Position numbers and translations under genes: made by a program. The notes beneath the pieces were generated by a model. It made no database searches. It was not told the origin of the DNA and saw nothing but the letters and a program-made list of their open reading frames with translations. Shown here piece after piece: positions 44,469 through 52,700 of a stretch of 64,000 nucleotides of DNA (the stretch's first letter is position 1; the number at the start of each line of letters is the position of its first letter). Source of the stretch: Tridacna crocea (taxonomy: Eukaryota; Mollusca; Bivalvia; Cardiida; Cardiidae). The DNA is taken from the NCBI GenBank assembly GCA_943736015.1, contig OX031059.1, positions 60,213,159 to 60,277,158 on the forward strand, written 5' to 3'.

Positions 44469-45749
44469 TTAATACACTACACTCATCTTATTACCATCAG
44501 ACTGAAAGTTAATTAGCCTATCACTAATAATAACAGCATATGCCTCGGTATCCGCAGGTACATTTACATCAAAATACACCTTAATTTGAATATCGGTAAC
44601 AGAATACTTTAACTTTTCACTTTGCTTAGAAACATCAAACAAAAACAAAGGATATAGGGTTCCATAATCTGATGGGGAAATATTAGGGTTTGATACTAAC
44701 TCATCCATGTTAAAAAACTTAGACCTAAATAATGCAGCATCACCATAAGCTCTACTAAATTTATGCATTGGAAATGAAAGACTATAGTCAGCAGTTGGGT
44801 ATCTTCTAGAATTTAACATAACATAAATATTTTTAACCCTTACATTGTCGAATATAGCTGGGTTGTGCTCTTGGTCTTCATTTTTATCAGTCTGAAAACC
44901 AACAATAATAAAACGAGGCACCTCAGGAGATGATTTAACTGCAAGCCTCCAAGTAAATGATGTTGACTGAGAAACTGAGATAGAGTCGCACTGTATCATT
45001 CTATATCCGACAGGAAATTTTTCTTTTTTCTCGATAAGTTTATAAAGTTCCATTTTCTCCTTATCCGCAGGCATCACGTGCGGTATAAACCATGATATTT
45101 TATCCAATGTAATTATACCAGGATCAACGCCGTTAGCTCTAAAAATTGCATCATTATCACCATTTCTTGTCAAGGTGAGAGTTTGCTTCATTCCATACAA
45201 AATTTTATTATAGTCTTCGCAAAAACCAAATATATGTTTTAACGGAACTCTAAAGCTAAATGTTCCTTTTGGGTCTGAATTATCAATGATATATAATTTC
45301 CTTATATTCCAACCTAAGTTTTGAGCTTGTGCTGCGGCTGTTGTATCCATATACCACAATTGGTTTAATCCTTGTGATTTAGAAAAATCATCCGGATATT
45401 TTAGCAACCCAAGCATTGTAGTAGCTTGACCAGGATGTAATATGGATTCAATCTCTTGACCGGAAAGTTGGTACCGGATATTTTTAAAAAGATACATGAG
45501 GGCGTTGTTCGTTAGAGAAATAGCGTCGGCATTTGCGTAAGCTGTTCCATCAGCTTTTGTTAAGCGACCTTCTATAAGTAAATAACTTTCACACGGGTGC
45601 GTAAAAATATCTTGGGTTTCAATGTTAATCCTAATATCTCCTCCTGAGTTGTTCAAACTTGTACCAGTAATTGGTTCATACTCAAAGTGCTCATACTCAT
45701 CAATACTATCATATTTTACAATTGGTTCGGTGATATTTAGTATGTCCAT
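44469..45749 (-). CDS. Double jelly-roll major capsid protein
   Basis: 426 aa from the ATG at 45749. The frame is open upstream to 45812, but the TAATAAAATG motif marks this start. The early segment (THPCESYLLIEGRL, FKNIRYQLSGQEIESILHPG) and the two-domain beta-rich layout match the animal Polinton double jelly-roll capsid family. It would form the hexon-like trimers of an icosahedral particle. No frame damage. Confidence 0.88.
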   Translation of the reverse strand: MDILNITEPIVKYDSIDEYEHFEYEPITGTSLNNSGGDIRINIETQDIFTHPCESYLLIEGRLTKADGTAYANADAISLTNNALMYLFKNIRYQLSGQEIESILHPGQATTMLGLLKYPDDFSKSQGLNQLWYMDTTAAAQAQNLGWNIRKLYIIDNSDPKGTFSFRVPLKHIFGFCEDYNKILYGMKQTLTLTRNGDNDAIFRANGVDPGIITLDKISWFIPHVMPADKEKMELYKLIEKKEKFPVGYRMIQCDSISVSQSTSFTWRLAVKSSPEVPRFIIVGFQTDKNEDQEHNPAIFDNVRVKNIYVMLNSRRYPTADYSLSFPMHKFSRAYGDAALFRSKFFNMDELVSNPNISPSDYGTLYPLFLFDVSKQSEKLKYSVTDIQIKVYFDVNVPADTEAYAVIISDRLINFQSDGNKMSVVY

Positions 45750-45796
45750 TTTATTAATACAATTATAATTTTTTAAAGCAAAAATTATAATTGTCT

Positions 45797-46171
45797 CTAA
45801 TACTCTAACCAAAGCTGTGGAAAGGCTTTTTTCTCTTTGTTAACAAACACACCTTTAAGTTTAATGCTTTTTAGTTTATCTTCTCGGATATATTTTTTCT
45901 TTTTAGGAAAAACCCTGTTCCCATACACAATTGTTATTGGTAAAATACCTATAGAGCTTAAATACTCATTTACCTTTTCCTCAATCTCCTTCATTATAGT
46001 TACTTTTTCAGGAGATAACTTCACATCCGCTTTTTGGTAGTTATATTCTGTATCATTAACTTCAAGTATTTCGCATTCCTCCTCCATTTTTAGAAATGTA
46101 GTACCAAATACGTTGATAGATGTAGTTCCATATTTAACATAATTTTTACGAGTAAAATCTAATCTTATCAT
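45797..46171 (-). CDS. Orphan Polinton protein next to the MCP
   Basis: 124 aa, function unknown. The N-terminal half is beta-rich (DFTRKNYVKYGTTSINVFGT). A helix follows at ~58-72, then a Lys-rich segment KKKKYIREDKLKSIKLKG. It begins at TATATAAAAAATG and lies 47 bp upstream of the MCP. The position suggests a capsid cofactor. Confidence 0.75.
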   Translation of the reverse strand: MIRLDFTRKNYVKYGTTSINVFGTTFLKMEEECEILEVNDTEYNYQKADVKLSPEKVTIMKEIEEKVNEYLSSIGILPITIVYGNRVFPKKKKYIREDKLKSIKLKGVFVNKEKKAFPQLWLEY

Positions 46172-46218
46172 TTTTTATATATTACTTTTTTTTACTTAAC
46201 TTAAATCATTTTTTTTCT

Positions 46219-46620
46219 TCATGTTACTTTAATACCCGACCCACTGTTTAATTTTTTTACTAAATCCTGAATAGCAATGGCACTCCCATCCATTAAACTG
46301 CTAATGCTTTGTGTTGTAGGGTTACTAATCGTGTTTACGGGTGTGGAAGTATGTTTTTCCAAAATTTTACGCGATTTTGGCGTTAAAGCTTTTGTAACTA
46401 ATTTTTTTCCTGCTTCTACAGCAACATTCTTTCCAGCCTCTAAAGCTTTCTTTGCTCCTTCCTTAGCAACACTCTTTCCAACATCTAAGGCAGAAGATGC
46501 AAGTTGTTTAGCCGCGCTACTAGTAAAAAGACTCGTGAGAAAGTTCGCAATACTGCTAAAGATTCCGCTACCTCCGTATGCATATCTTTTATTAAATCCT
46601 CGTTTCTTAGGCGTTATCAT
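46219..46620 (-). CDS. Basic amphipathic minor virion protein candidate
   Basis: 133 aa. The basic N-terminus PKKRGFNKRYAYGGSGIF is followed by an Ala-rich amphipathic repeat (~35-85; DVGKSVAKEGAKKALEAGKN) and a Ser/Thr-rich tail. It resembles small membrane-active or DNA-condensing virion proteins of adenovirus-like viruses. YGGSG is near, but not a strict match to, the adenain site. Its start codon overlaps the stop of the 283-aa gene (ATGA). Confidence 0.75.
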   Translation of the reverse strand: MITPKKRGFNKRYAYGGSGIFSSIANFLTSLFTSSAAKQLASSALDVGKSVAKEGAKKALEAGKNVAVEAGKKLVTKALTPKSRKILEKHTSTPVNTISNPTTQSISSLMDGSAIAIQDLVKKLNSGSGIKVT

Positions 46621-47468
46621 TTTTTATAATATATAAATATAGACATTAAATTTTTATAAGCGTTTGAATCTATAACACCTTGCCTTTTTAATTCATCACA
46701 TATGCCTACTAACTCGTTTCTTACACCTGTGTTACCCGCTTTTTTGCTCGCTAATAACAGGTCAAGTCTTTCTATTAATGCGTTAGGATCACCTGGGATA
46801 ACAACGATACCCTTTCCAGCGTACTTTCCTCTACTATGCCAAATAGGGGCAAGTATATTCTTCCATTTTTCTCCTTTACTGCTTTTGGGACGTCCAGTGC
46901 TTGGGTCGTAATCACGATAAAGAGCGTTTGTTTGTATCATTAACTTCGCGTAATTCTCATAATCATCCTCATCATATTCACCTTTTTTAGGATCTTTTGA
47001 CATAAGTAACTTCCATAGCCCCTTGGTGCCCTTATAATCTTTATTAGCAACAACAATATCATTACCATCAATTTCTACATATTTGTCACCAATGTAAAAT
47101 TTACCTCTTTCATCTCTTATTCCAAATGTTCTATCAGCGTCAGGCTCTCTTAAAAATTCTCTCGATAATTCCCCCAAAGGCATTGAAGTTCCACTCGCTT
47201 CTTCAGTTGGTTCATAAACTGGAAACTTAAAAGCTCCTGGTAAGGCTTTTATACCTTCCTTAATAGGTTTAAGTTCTTCTGTAACCTCCTTAGCTGTGGC
47301 TTTTTGTGTTTCTGTAATAGGTCTAAAAAACTTTGAAAGGTCAGTTTGCAATTCTTTCTCCCCAGTTCTCTCTGCCAGTTGGTTATTCCGGATATTCCTT
47401 TTTGTTTCGAGGTACTCTTTTACAATTAAGTCTCTTTTTGCAGGATCAGTTATTTTTAGAAATGACAT
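46617..47468 (-). CDS. Conserved Polinton protein of unknown function
   Basis: 283 aa. A charged helical N-terminus (~1-75), a linker, then a compact domain (~115-210) with GKFYIGDKYVEIDGNDIVV, YKGTKGLWKLL and DYENYAKLMIQTNALYRDY motifs. I recognise the last domain as an uncharacterised family that accompanies animal Polinton capsid genes (possibly the one named DUF8207, from memory). The C-terminal quarter is helical. Start at AATTAAAAAATG. It overlaps the next gene by 4 bp. Confidence 0.82.
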   Translation of the reverse strand: MSFLKITDPAKRDLIVKEYLETKRNIRNNQLAERTGEKELQTDLSKFFRPITETQKATAKEVTEELKPIKEGIKALPGAFKFPVYEPTEEASGTSMPLGELSREFLREPDADRTFGIRDERGKFYIGDKYVEIDGNDIVVANKDYKGTKGLWKLLMSKDPKKGEYDEDDYENYAKLMIQTNALYRDYDPSTGRPKSSKGEKWKNILAPIWHSRGKYAGKGIVVIPGDPNALIERLDLLLASKKAGNTGVRNELVGICDELKRQGVIDSNAYKNLMSIFIYYKK

Positions 47469-47588
47469 TTTTTAATTAGCAACATAATTTTTTAACGTAG
47501 ATTTAATCGCAGTTTTTAACACGTTTCACCGCTAACGCAATTAAAACTACATTGGAAAGAAAAATTTATTTTAGGCTTGCTACTACTT
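47469..47588. other. 120-bp intergenic gap in the left block
   Basis: The largest space between genes of the leftward block. No ORF or hairpin was found. Confidence 0.5.
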
Positions 47589-48212
47589 TTAGTTGGGGTT
47601 ATGATTCTTTTCAACCAACCTCCGAAAGGACTCACGCGCTTCTTGCCTCCCTTTCTCAATTAATGATTCTTCAGTTTCAGCCAATATCTTTTTCTTCGTT
47701 TTCGACCTAACTTCTTCCTTCATTACTTTATACTTTTCCAATTCTTCCAAGATTAGTTGAAATTCTTCATCAGTAACTTTGTTATCACTCAAAGCTTTCG
47801 ATATATGTGAGGATATCGTATTTAACTTGGTATCAGCAATTGTTCTAATTTTCTCGTGTTTTTCAGCTTTTGCAGTGGAGCGTCTTACACTATACTTTCC
47901 AATTAAGCTTAAAAGACCAGTAAAAGCTGCCGCACTTTCTAATGCTATCACTGCAGGTATCGCGACTACTGTTGTTAGTAAACCTATCCCACCTGCTCCT
48001 GAAATCAGGGTAATCGTAACTAAAACCGTATCTATGTTATCTACTTTTCTTGCTGCTCTAAAATATTTCTTACTCAATGATTCCCTTTTAGTCTTTTCAT
48101 CTTCTAAAAATTTCTGAATTTCATTAATTTTCTGCAGTCTATATCCTTGCCCTTGATCCTCTATAGGAGGAGCCGTTGGTAATTTAGGGTATCTGATCTC
48201 TTTCATCTCCAT
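47589..48212 (-). CDS. Membrane protein with tandem ESCRT late-domain motifs
   Basis: 207 aa. Residues 8-15 read YPKLPTAP: YPXL (ALIX-binding type) followed directly by PTAP (TSG101-binding type). Two hydrophobic segments follow (~61-84, VLVTITLISGAGGIGLLTTV; ~86-107), separated by a short turn. Then comes a basic patch and a long charged helix (~110-200). The topology is a hairpin membrane protein with both ends on one side. A role in membrane remodelling or particle release is inferred from the motifs. The family accompanies animal Polintons. The start could be Met1 or Met3. Confidence 0.82.
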   Translation of the reverse strand: MEMKEIRYPKLPTAPPIEDQGQGYRLQKINEIQKFLEDEKTKRESLSKKYFRAARKVDNIDTVLVTITLISGAGGIGLLTTVVAIPAVIALESAAAFTGLLSLIGKYSVRRSTAKAEKHEKIRTIADTKLNTISSHISKALSDNKVTDEEFQLILEELEKYKVMKEEVRSKTKKKILAETEESLIEKGRQEARESFRRLVEKNHNPN

Positions 48213-48234
48213 TTTTTATTAGAATTATAATTTT

Positions 48235-48609
48235 TCAAAATGAATAGCTAACAAGACATAGAGGTCCGTTTTCCTCAATTGTTACACTTTTGCTAGAATT
48301 GTTTGTAATAGTAATTATAATATTCTCAACATTTTCGAGGTTAACTTCATTTTGTAAACTACACCACTTAATTTTTAAATAGGATGGTAATGAGGTTAAA
48401 ACAACTCCTTTAGTCATCTTAAAACCAAACCCTAAGAGTATATGTTTAACTTCTTTAGGCGCTAGTGTAAGCTTTTCTTGACAAAAAATTTCCCAGGTTG
48501 TTGTATTTACTTTTCGAGGTGGATATTTCAAGCCTTGTAATGGTATCCAGTGGATTGTTTTTGGTTGAATAATATTTCCTTTTGTAACACCGAGTTTATG
48601 GATTTTCAT
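48235..48609 (-). CDS. dUTPase-like beta-barrel protein
   Basis: 124 aa, almost entirely predicted beta strand. The central and C-terminal segments (KLTLAPKEVKHILLGFGFKM, NIIITITNNSSKSVTIEENG, PLCLVSYSF) follow the strand pattern of trimeric dUTPases. The usual catalytic motifs (SGLA..., GVID, GxGGFGSTG) are not visible, so it is more likely a structural or spike-like derivative. The assignment is by pattern only. Confidence 0.7.
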   Translation of the reverse strand: MKIHKLGVTKGNIIQPKTIHWIPLQGLKYPPRKVNTTTWEIFCQEKLTLAPKEVKHILLGFGFKMTKGVVLTSLPSYLKIKWCSLQNEVNLENVENIIITITNNSSKSVTIEENGPLCLVSYSF

Positions 48610-48640
48610 TTTTATATAAATATTAATAATATTTATAACA

Positions 48641-49234
48641 TTACAATATAGCCCCTAAGATAGGTATATTAGCAAATGGACTATTAGGGCCTAAGAGCAG
48701 CCCACTACCATCATAAAACTTTCCTCCTTGCTTTAAATACAAGCCATCACCAACAGACCCTAACCCACTGCCCTTTGTAGGTGATAGGTAAAGCCCCTTT
48801 CCATCAGTTTCTACCTTACAAACGCAACCTCCTTTTTTAAGGTAAAGACCTGATCCTAGTGCTTTATTCACTCCAAATGAACCTAATCCAGAAAGAGCTC
48901 CAAGACCTAAAGCTGGTAACGCTTTTGAAGCCAATCCAGCCACCATTGGTAAAGCTCTAGCAGCTAATCCTGCCAACATACCGAGAAAACCACCCTCTAT
49001 CTTCATGTTATCTCTAAGCTGTTTAGCACTCATTCTAATCGTTATGCCTTTACCATTTTCATAGGCTTTAGCCATTTTCTTTACTTGTGAATCGGTTAAT
49101 CCTATAATATCATTACCTTCTAAATCCTCATGACCTAAACGAATACTTACTGGGCATCCAGCTTTAACAGCATGTTGAAGCTTTTGCTTTTGCCCTTCTG
49201 ATATATTAACTTTTACAGTCGTATAACTTGTCAT
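48641..49234 (-). CDS. pVI-like lytic virion protein with protease site
   Basis: 197 aa. The ~80-residue leader ends IEGG-F (79-83), which fits the adenain consensus (M/I/L)XGG-X. A hydrophobic, Gly/Ala/Leu-rich stretch follows (~83-125, FLGMLAGLAARALPMVAGLA), like the membrane-lytic helix of adenovirus protein VI. The C-terminal half has three GxGLYLK/S repeats and two KKGG/KQGG segments. It is probably cleaved by the element's own protease (52273-52689). Confidence 0.82.
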   Translation of the reverse strand: MTSYTTVKVNISEGQKQKLQHAVKAGCPVSIRLGHEDLEGNDIIGLTDSQVKKMAKAYENGKGITIRMSAKQLRDNMKIEGGFLGMLAGLAARALPMVAGLASKALPALGLGALSGLGSFGVNKALGSGLYLKKGGCVCKVETDGKGLYLSPTKGSGLGSVGDGLYLKQGGKFYDGSGLLLGPNSPFANIPILGAIL

Positions 49235-49261
49235 TTTTTTTATATGTATAATATTTTTTTA

Positions 49262-50032
49262 TTACACTTCTCTAATATGAAATCTAATTGTTAAAGTTTC
49301 TCCTCTAAGATTTAGTAAAGTTCCATTTTGGTCTGTAATTTCTACCGTCATGTTGTGTATTTCATACACTGTTATAGGTAAGTATATTAGGTTTCGAGGA
49401 GTTTGAACAATTTTATATCCGGGAGATACCTCTGGGAAAAAAGAGTAAATCGTATTTTGTGTTGAACCGTTAACATAAGTTCCTGAAATGATATCAATGT
49501 TTATGAATATACTGTTTATATCGAGAATGTTTACAGTATTCTCCGACTCATGAAATCCTTGAGTATATTTTGAGCGAGTAAATCCTAATACTTTAGAAAT
49601 GGAGTTTGGATGATTAAAATCTACTTGGTATCCATCTTCTATATCAATAACTGACTTAAGGGTATTAGTGTTAGCAGAAATATTGATATAATATCCATCA
49701 TTGACTTCATCATAGTGGTTGTTTTTTCTCATTTCCTGCTGAATTGTATCATTAATGTTTGTGATTTCATAAGATCCTTCTGGTATTTCAACTTTATTCC
49801 ATGAAGTACCATTATCCGGAGAATAAATGAAGATGTTGTTTGTTGCATCAATGTTTGGAAAAGAGTAGTAAGTTTCAAGGTCTACCAGGGCGATTTCGTA
49901 TTTTTTATCCGTGTCAAGTTGAATAGGTGGGTTAAACCTATTTTTAATGCGTGTTTTGTTGTCACTTACTATAATTTGAAAGGACGTTTTGGGTTCTGTA
50001 TTCTTTGCAATTTGTTTTAAAAGATCTTCCAT
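49262..50032 (-). CDS. Single jelly-roll minor capsid (penton-like) protein
   Basis: 256 aa, intact. Beta-rich with DKKYEIALVDLETYYSFPNI, IPEGSYEITNINDTIQ and IYSFFPEVSPGYKIV, which I know as hallmarks of the Polinton penton (single jelly-roll) family. It would form the vertex pentamers. Start CTATATTAAAAAATG. Confidence 0.9.
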   Translation of the reverse strand: MEDLLKQIAKNTEPKTSFQIIVSDNKTRIKNRFNPPIQLDTDKKYEIALVDLETYYSFPNIDATNNIFIYSPDNGTSWNKVEIPEGSYEITNINDTIQQEMRKNNHYDEVNDGYYINISANTNTLKSVIDIEDGYQVDFNHPNSISKVLGFTRSKYTQGFHESENTVNILDINSIFINIDIISGTYVNGSTQNTIYSFFPEVSPGYKIVQTPRNLIYLPITVYEIHNMTVEITDQNGTLLNLRGETLTIRFHIREV

Positions 50033-50057
50033 TTTTTAATATAGTAAATATATATTT

Positions 50058-50835
50058 TTAACTCGGTATGTAAAAGTTATCAAAACCACACCTGTACTTC
50101 CCATCATGTTTTTTACTCGTTAAATCGATAATAACAAAACCATGTGGTCTTTCCCAACACTTATGACAAAATTTTCTAAACTCCTCCTTAGACATATCTT
50201 CACTTACATGGTCGTTATAAGTATGATTAATGTTTTTCAGGTCTTGTTTGAAAAGACAGATAAAATTTGCGTTTTCTCTAATAGTTTGTCTCGGTAATCT
50301 AAAATAGTTTTGTGAAAGATAAAAGCAGTCAACATTACTATGCCTTCCACGAATGTAATAACACTCACACTTATTTTGCTTTTCTAAAAGTAAATCGTCA
50401 AAAATCATTAAATTTTTGTTTTCTGAGTTTAACTCTCGAGGGTCAGGTACCTGGTCAGCTGTTTCAAAAAAAAATACAATTTATATCCGATTTATTTCTT
50501 AACGTTTTTACCCATTCTTCAACCAAAGCTGTTGGGGAGACATTTAAATCTTGTATATCATCTCGCATATTAAACAACTTTAAAATACCTTCTTTTGGCA
50601 GTCTTTCCTCAAAGGCTTTTTTAAGTATGCGGTATTCAGGTTGAAAAAGACTTTTCCCAAAAACGCATAAGTTGTTGTAGTCCATCCAACCCGGTCTAAG
50701 TAAAAGGTTAAGTAAAAGGGTGGTTTTACCACATCCTGATTTACCTACGATTAATCCTCTGATACTCTTTGGTAAAAGAGGGTTATTAAATCTTTTTGAT
50801 ACTACTTCATTCCATGATAAATCGATTACATCCAT
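50058..50835 (-). pseudogene. Genome-packaging ATPase, frameshifted
   Basis: The first part (50835-50464, 123 aa) has a Walker A motif GKSGCGKT at residues 31-38. The second part, in another frame down to 50058, has a Walker B-like IFDD and the SNVDCFYLSQNYF region. They belong to one FtsK/HerA-type ATPase. The break is in a 9-nt homopolymer (50466-50474): the frame would need one base fewer. No other lesion is seen. This is either an indel, a sequencing error or recoding. Confidence 0.88.
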
Positions 50836-50870
50836 TTTTATATAACCTTTTTAATTATTATATAAAAATG
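50833..50870. promoter_or_regulatory. Divergent promoter, perfect 13-bp inverted repeat
   Basis: CATTTTTATATAA (50833-50845) and TTATATAAAAATG (50858-50870) are exact complements. Each contains the start codon of the flanking gene. Only 32 bp separate the ATPase and PLA2 start codons. Confidence 0.8.
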
Positions 50871-51362
50871 TATTGCGTTAAATGTAAAAAAGTTACTGAT
50901 ACGAATAACATAGAATATACTGTTAGTAAGAATGGAAGAAATATGAAACGAGGAAAATGCTCGGTTTGTGGAACAACTAAAACTCAGTTTATTAAGACGC
51001 AAAAGGGTGGGTCAGTTTTAAACAAAATGATTAACAATATGCCTTTTGAGATGCATCTCCCTGGTCACAATTTTACGGGGCCCGGCACAAACCTTAAAAA
51101 AAGGTTAAACCCAGACTTAACTCCACAGAAATGGAGCAAACCTATCAATAGAGTAGATAAAGCCGCTTATCATCACGACATATGTTATCTCCAAAACGAT
51201 GATACAGCTACAAGAAATGCTGTTTGTGATAAAAATATGTTAACAGAGTTACAAGGTATTTACAATCCTACTTTAAGAGAGAAAATGGAAAGGGGAATTG
51301 TTTCTAGCTTAATTGGAACAAAGAAACGATTTGGAATGGGGATTAAAAAAAAAAATTCGTAG
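50868..51362 (+). CDS. Zinc-ribbon phospholipase A2-like protein
   Basis: 164 aa from the ATG at 50868 (longer frame to 50796 ignored). The zinc ribbon C3-C6 / C31-C34 resembles DUF5679. The PLA2-like domain at ~58-125 has calcium-loop GPG (71-73) and a catalytic-type HHDICY (H103/D104). Its form is that of the parvovirus VP1 group, where the enzyme opens the endosome. It ends at a TAG directly after an A11 run (51345-51355). The integrase frame opens there and would be reached by a -1 shift, so the two may be one protein. Confidence 0.85.
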   Translation: MYCVKCKKVTDTNNIEYTVSKNGRNMKRGKCSVCGTTKTQFIKTQKGGSVLNKMINNMPFEMHLPGHNFTGPGTNLKKRLNPDLTPQKWSKPINRVDKAAYHHDICYLQNDDTATRNAVCDKNMLTELQGIYNPTLREKMERGIVSSLIGTKKRFGMGIKKKNS

Positions 51363-52267
51363 ATTTAGCGGAAGAACTACACAAGCCCGTAAAGAGAAAA
51401 TTTAAGAAGAGGAGAGTTGAAGTAAGCGGTATTGATAGGATATGGGCTGCGGATTTAGTAGACATGCAAGCGTTTTCTAAATTTAATCGAGGCGTAAAAT
51501 ATCTTCTCGCTGTTATTGACATCTTTTCTAAATATGGTTATCTGGTGCCATTAAAAGACAAAACGGGAAAGTCTGTCGCTACAGCATTAAAGGGTATTTT
51601 TAAGGAGAGAAAACCAGAGAAAATGTGGGTAGATAAAGGTAAAGAGTTTTATAATAAAGATGTTAAAGACTTGATTGAATTGTATTCTACCGAGAATGAG
51701 GAAAAATCTAGCGTAGTTGAGAGATGGATTAGAACAATGAAAGAAAAAATGTGGAAGTATTTTTCTGCTAACTCTACGAGTGTTTACATTAACGTGTTAC
51801 AAGACCTCGTTAAAGAATATAATAACACGAGGCATTCTTCTATTAAGATGACACCTGTAGACGCGAGTAAAAAAGAAAATGAAACCGAAGTTTGGAGAAA
51901 TCTTTACCCCAATCGCTTCGAAATAAGAGATATAAAACCTAAGTTTTCTGTAGGAGATAAAGTAAGGATAACTAAAAAGAAGAAGACTTTCGAGAAAAGT
52001 TATACTACAAGATGGACTGAAGAGGTTTTTACGGTTTCCGAGGTTAAAAATACGGAGCCTGTAACGTATAAAATAAAAGACCTTAATGGAGAAGAGATAC
52101 AAGGTACCTTTTATGAACCCGAGCTACAAAAAACTAGTCAGGAGTTGTATAGGATAGAAAAGGTTATTAAAAAGGGAAAAAATAAATCGTTAGTAAAGTG
52201 GACGGGCTATTCCGATGAGTTTAATTCATGGGTTGATAATAGTGATAAAGTAAATATTTCATCATAA
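51347..52267 (+). CDS. Retroviral-type integrase with C-terminal chromodomain
   Basis: The open frame starts in the A-run at 51347. The first ATG (51464) lies after the first catalytic Asp (WAADLVDM, codon 51452), so translation must begin upstream. Second Asp in WVDKGKEFY (51632), Glu in SVVERW (51719). Only 28 residues separate the last two, against about 35 in the usual DD35E core. A chromodomain (RIEKVIKKGKNKSLVKWTGY) occupies the last ~45 residues. It inserts the element and makes the 6-bp duplication. No N-terminal HHCC finger was recognised. The short D-E spacing may mean reduced activity. Confidence 0.88.
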   Translation, partial: KKKFVDLAEELHKPVKRKFKKRRVEVSGIDRIWAADLVDMQAFSKFNRGVKYLLAVIDIFSKYGYLVPLKDKTGKSVATALKGIFKERKPEKMWVDKGKEFYNKDVKDLIELYSTENEEKSSVVERWIRTMKEKMWKYFSANSTSVYINVLQDLVKEYNNTRHSSIKMTPVDASKKENETEVWRNLYPNRFEIRDIKPKFSVGDKVRITKKKKTFEKSYTTRWTEEVFTVSEVKNTEPVTYKIKDLNGEEIQGTFYEPELQKTSQELYRIEKVIKKGKNKSLVKWTGYSDEFNSWVDNSDKVNISS

Positions 52268-52272
52268 TAAAA

Positions 52273-52689
52273 ATGAGAAATATTGCAGTCGAAAACCTTA
52301 TACTACCAAATAGACCGTTAAACAATTTCGAATTAGAAAGTGCAGCAAAAAAATTAAAGATTCCTTCTTTTAGAGGAGCCATGGTAAGAAACACTTTACC
52401 GAAAAAGTGTAGAAAAAAGGAATGCGGTATATTAAACCTCGATGATACAAGCGGTCCTGGTACTCATTGGGTTGCTTGGTACAAAAGCGGTAAAACTAAA
52501 AATTACTTTGACAGTTATGGTATACAACCCCCTATTGAAATTCGAGAGTACCTAAAAAGTCCAATACATTACAATAGTGACCAGATACAACCAGCTAAAG
52601 AGGTATTTTGCGGGCATCTGTGTCTTTACGTACTTAAAGAGTTAGGTAGAGGTAAAGAGTTTCAAAATGTTTTAAATACTTTATTTTAG
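52273..52689 (+). CDS. Adenain-like maturation cysteine protease
   Basis: 138 aa, intact. H65 (GTHWVAWY), D80 (YFDSYG), Q106 and C113 (FCGHLC) reproduce the adenovirus protease / Ulp1 order and the Q-to-C spacing. A plausible substrate is the IEGG-F site in the 48641-49234 protein. Start CATAATAAAAATG, 5 bp after the integrase stop. Confidence 0.93.
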   Translation: MRNIAVENLILPNRPLNNFELESAAKKLKIPSFRGAMVRNTLPKKCRKKECGILNLDDTSGPGTHWVAWYKSGKTKNYFDSYGIQPPIEIREYLKSPIHYNSDQIQPAKEVFCGHLCLYVLKELGRGKEFQNVLNTLF

Positions 52690-52700
52690 TAATAAAAAAA

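Noticed and set aside
40367-47000. Plus-strand ORFs opposite the leftward Polinton genes
   Set aside because: Shadows of strong minus-strand coding sequence.
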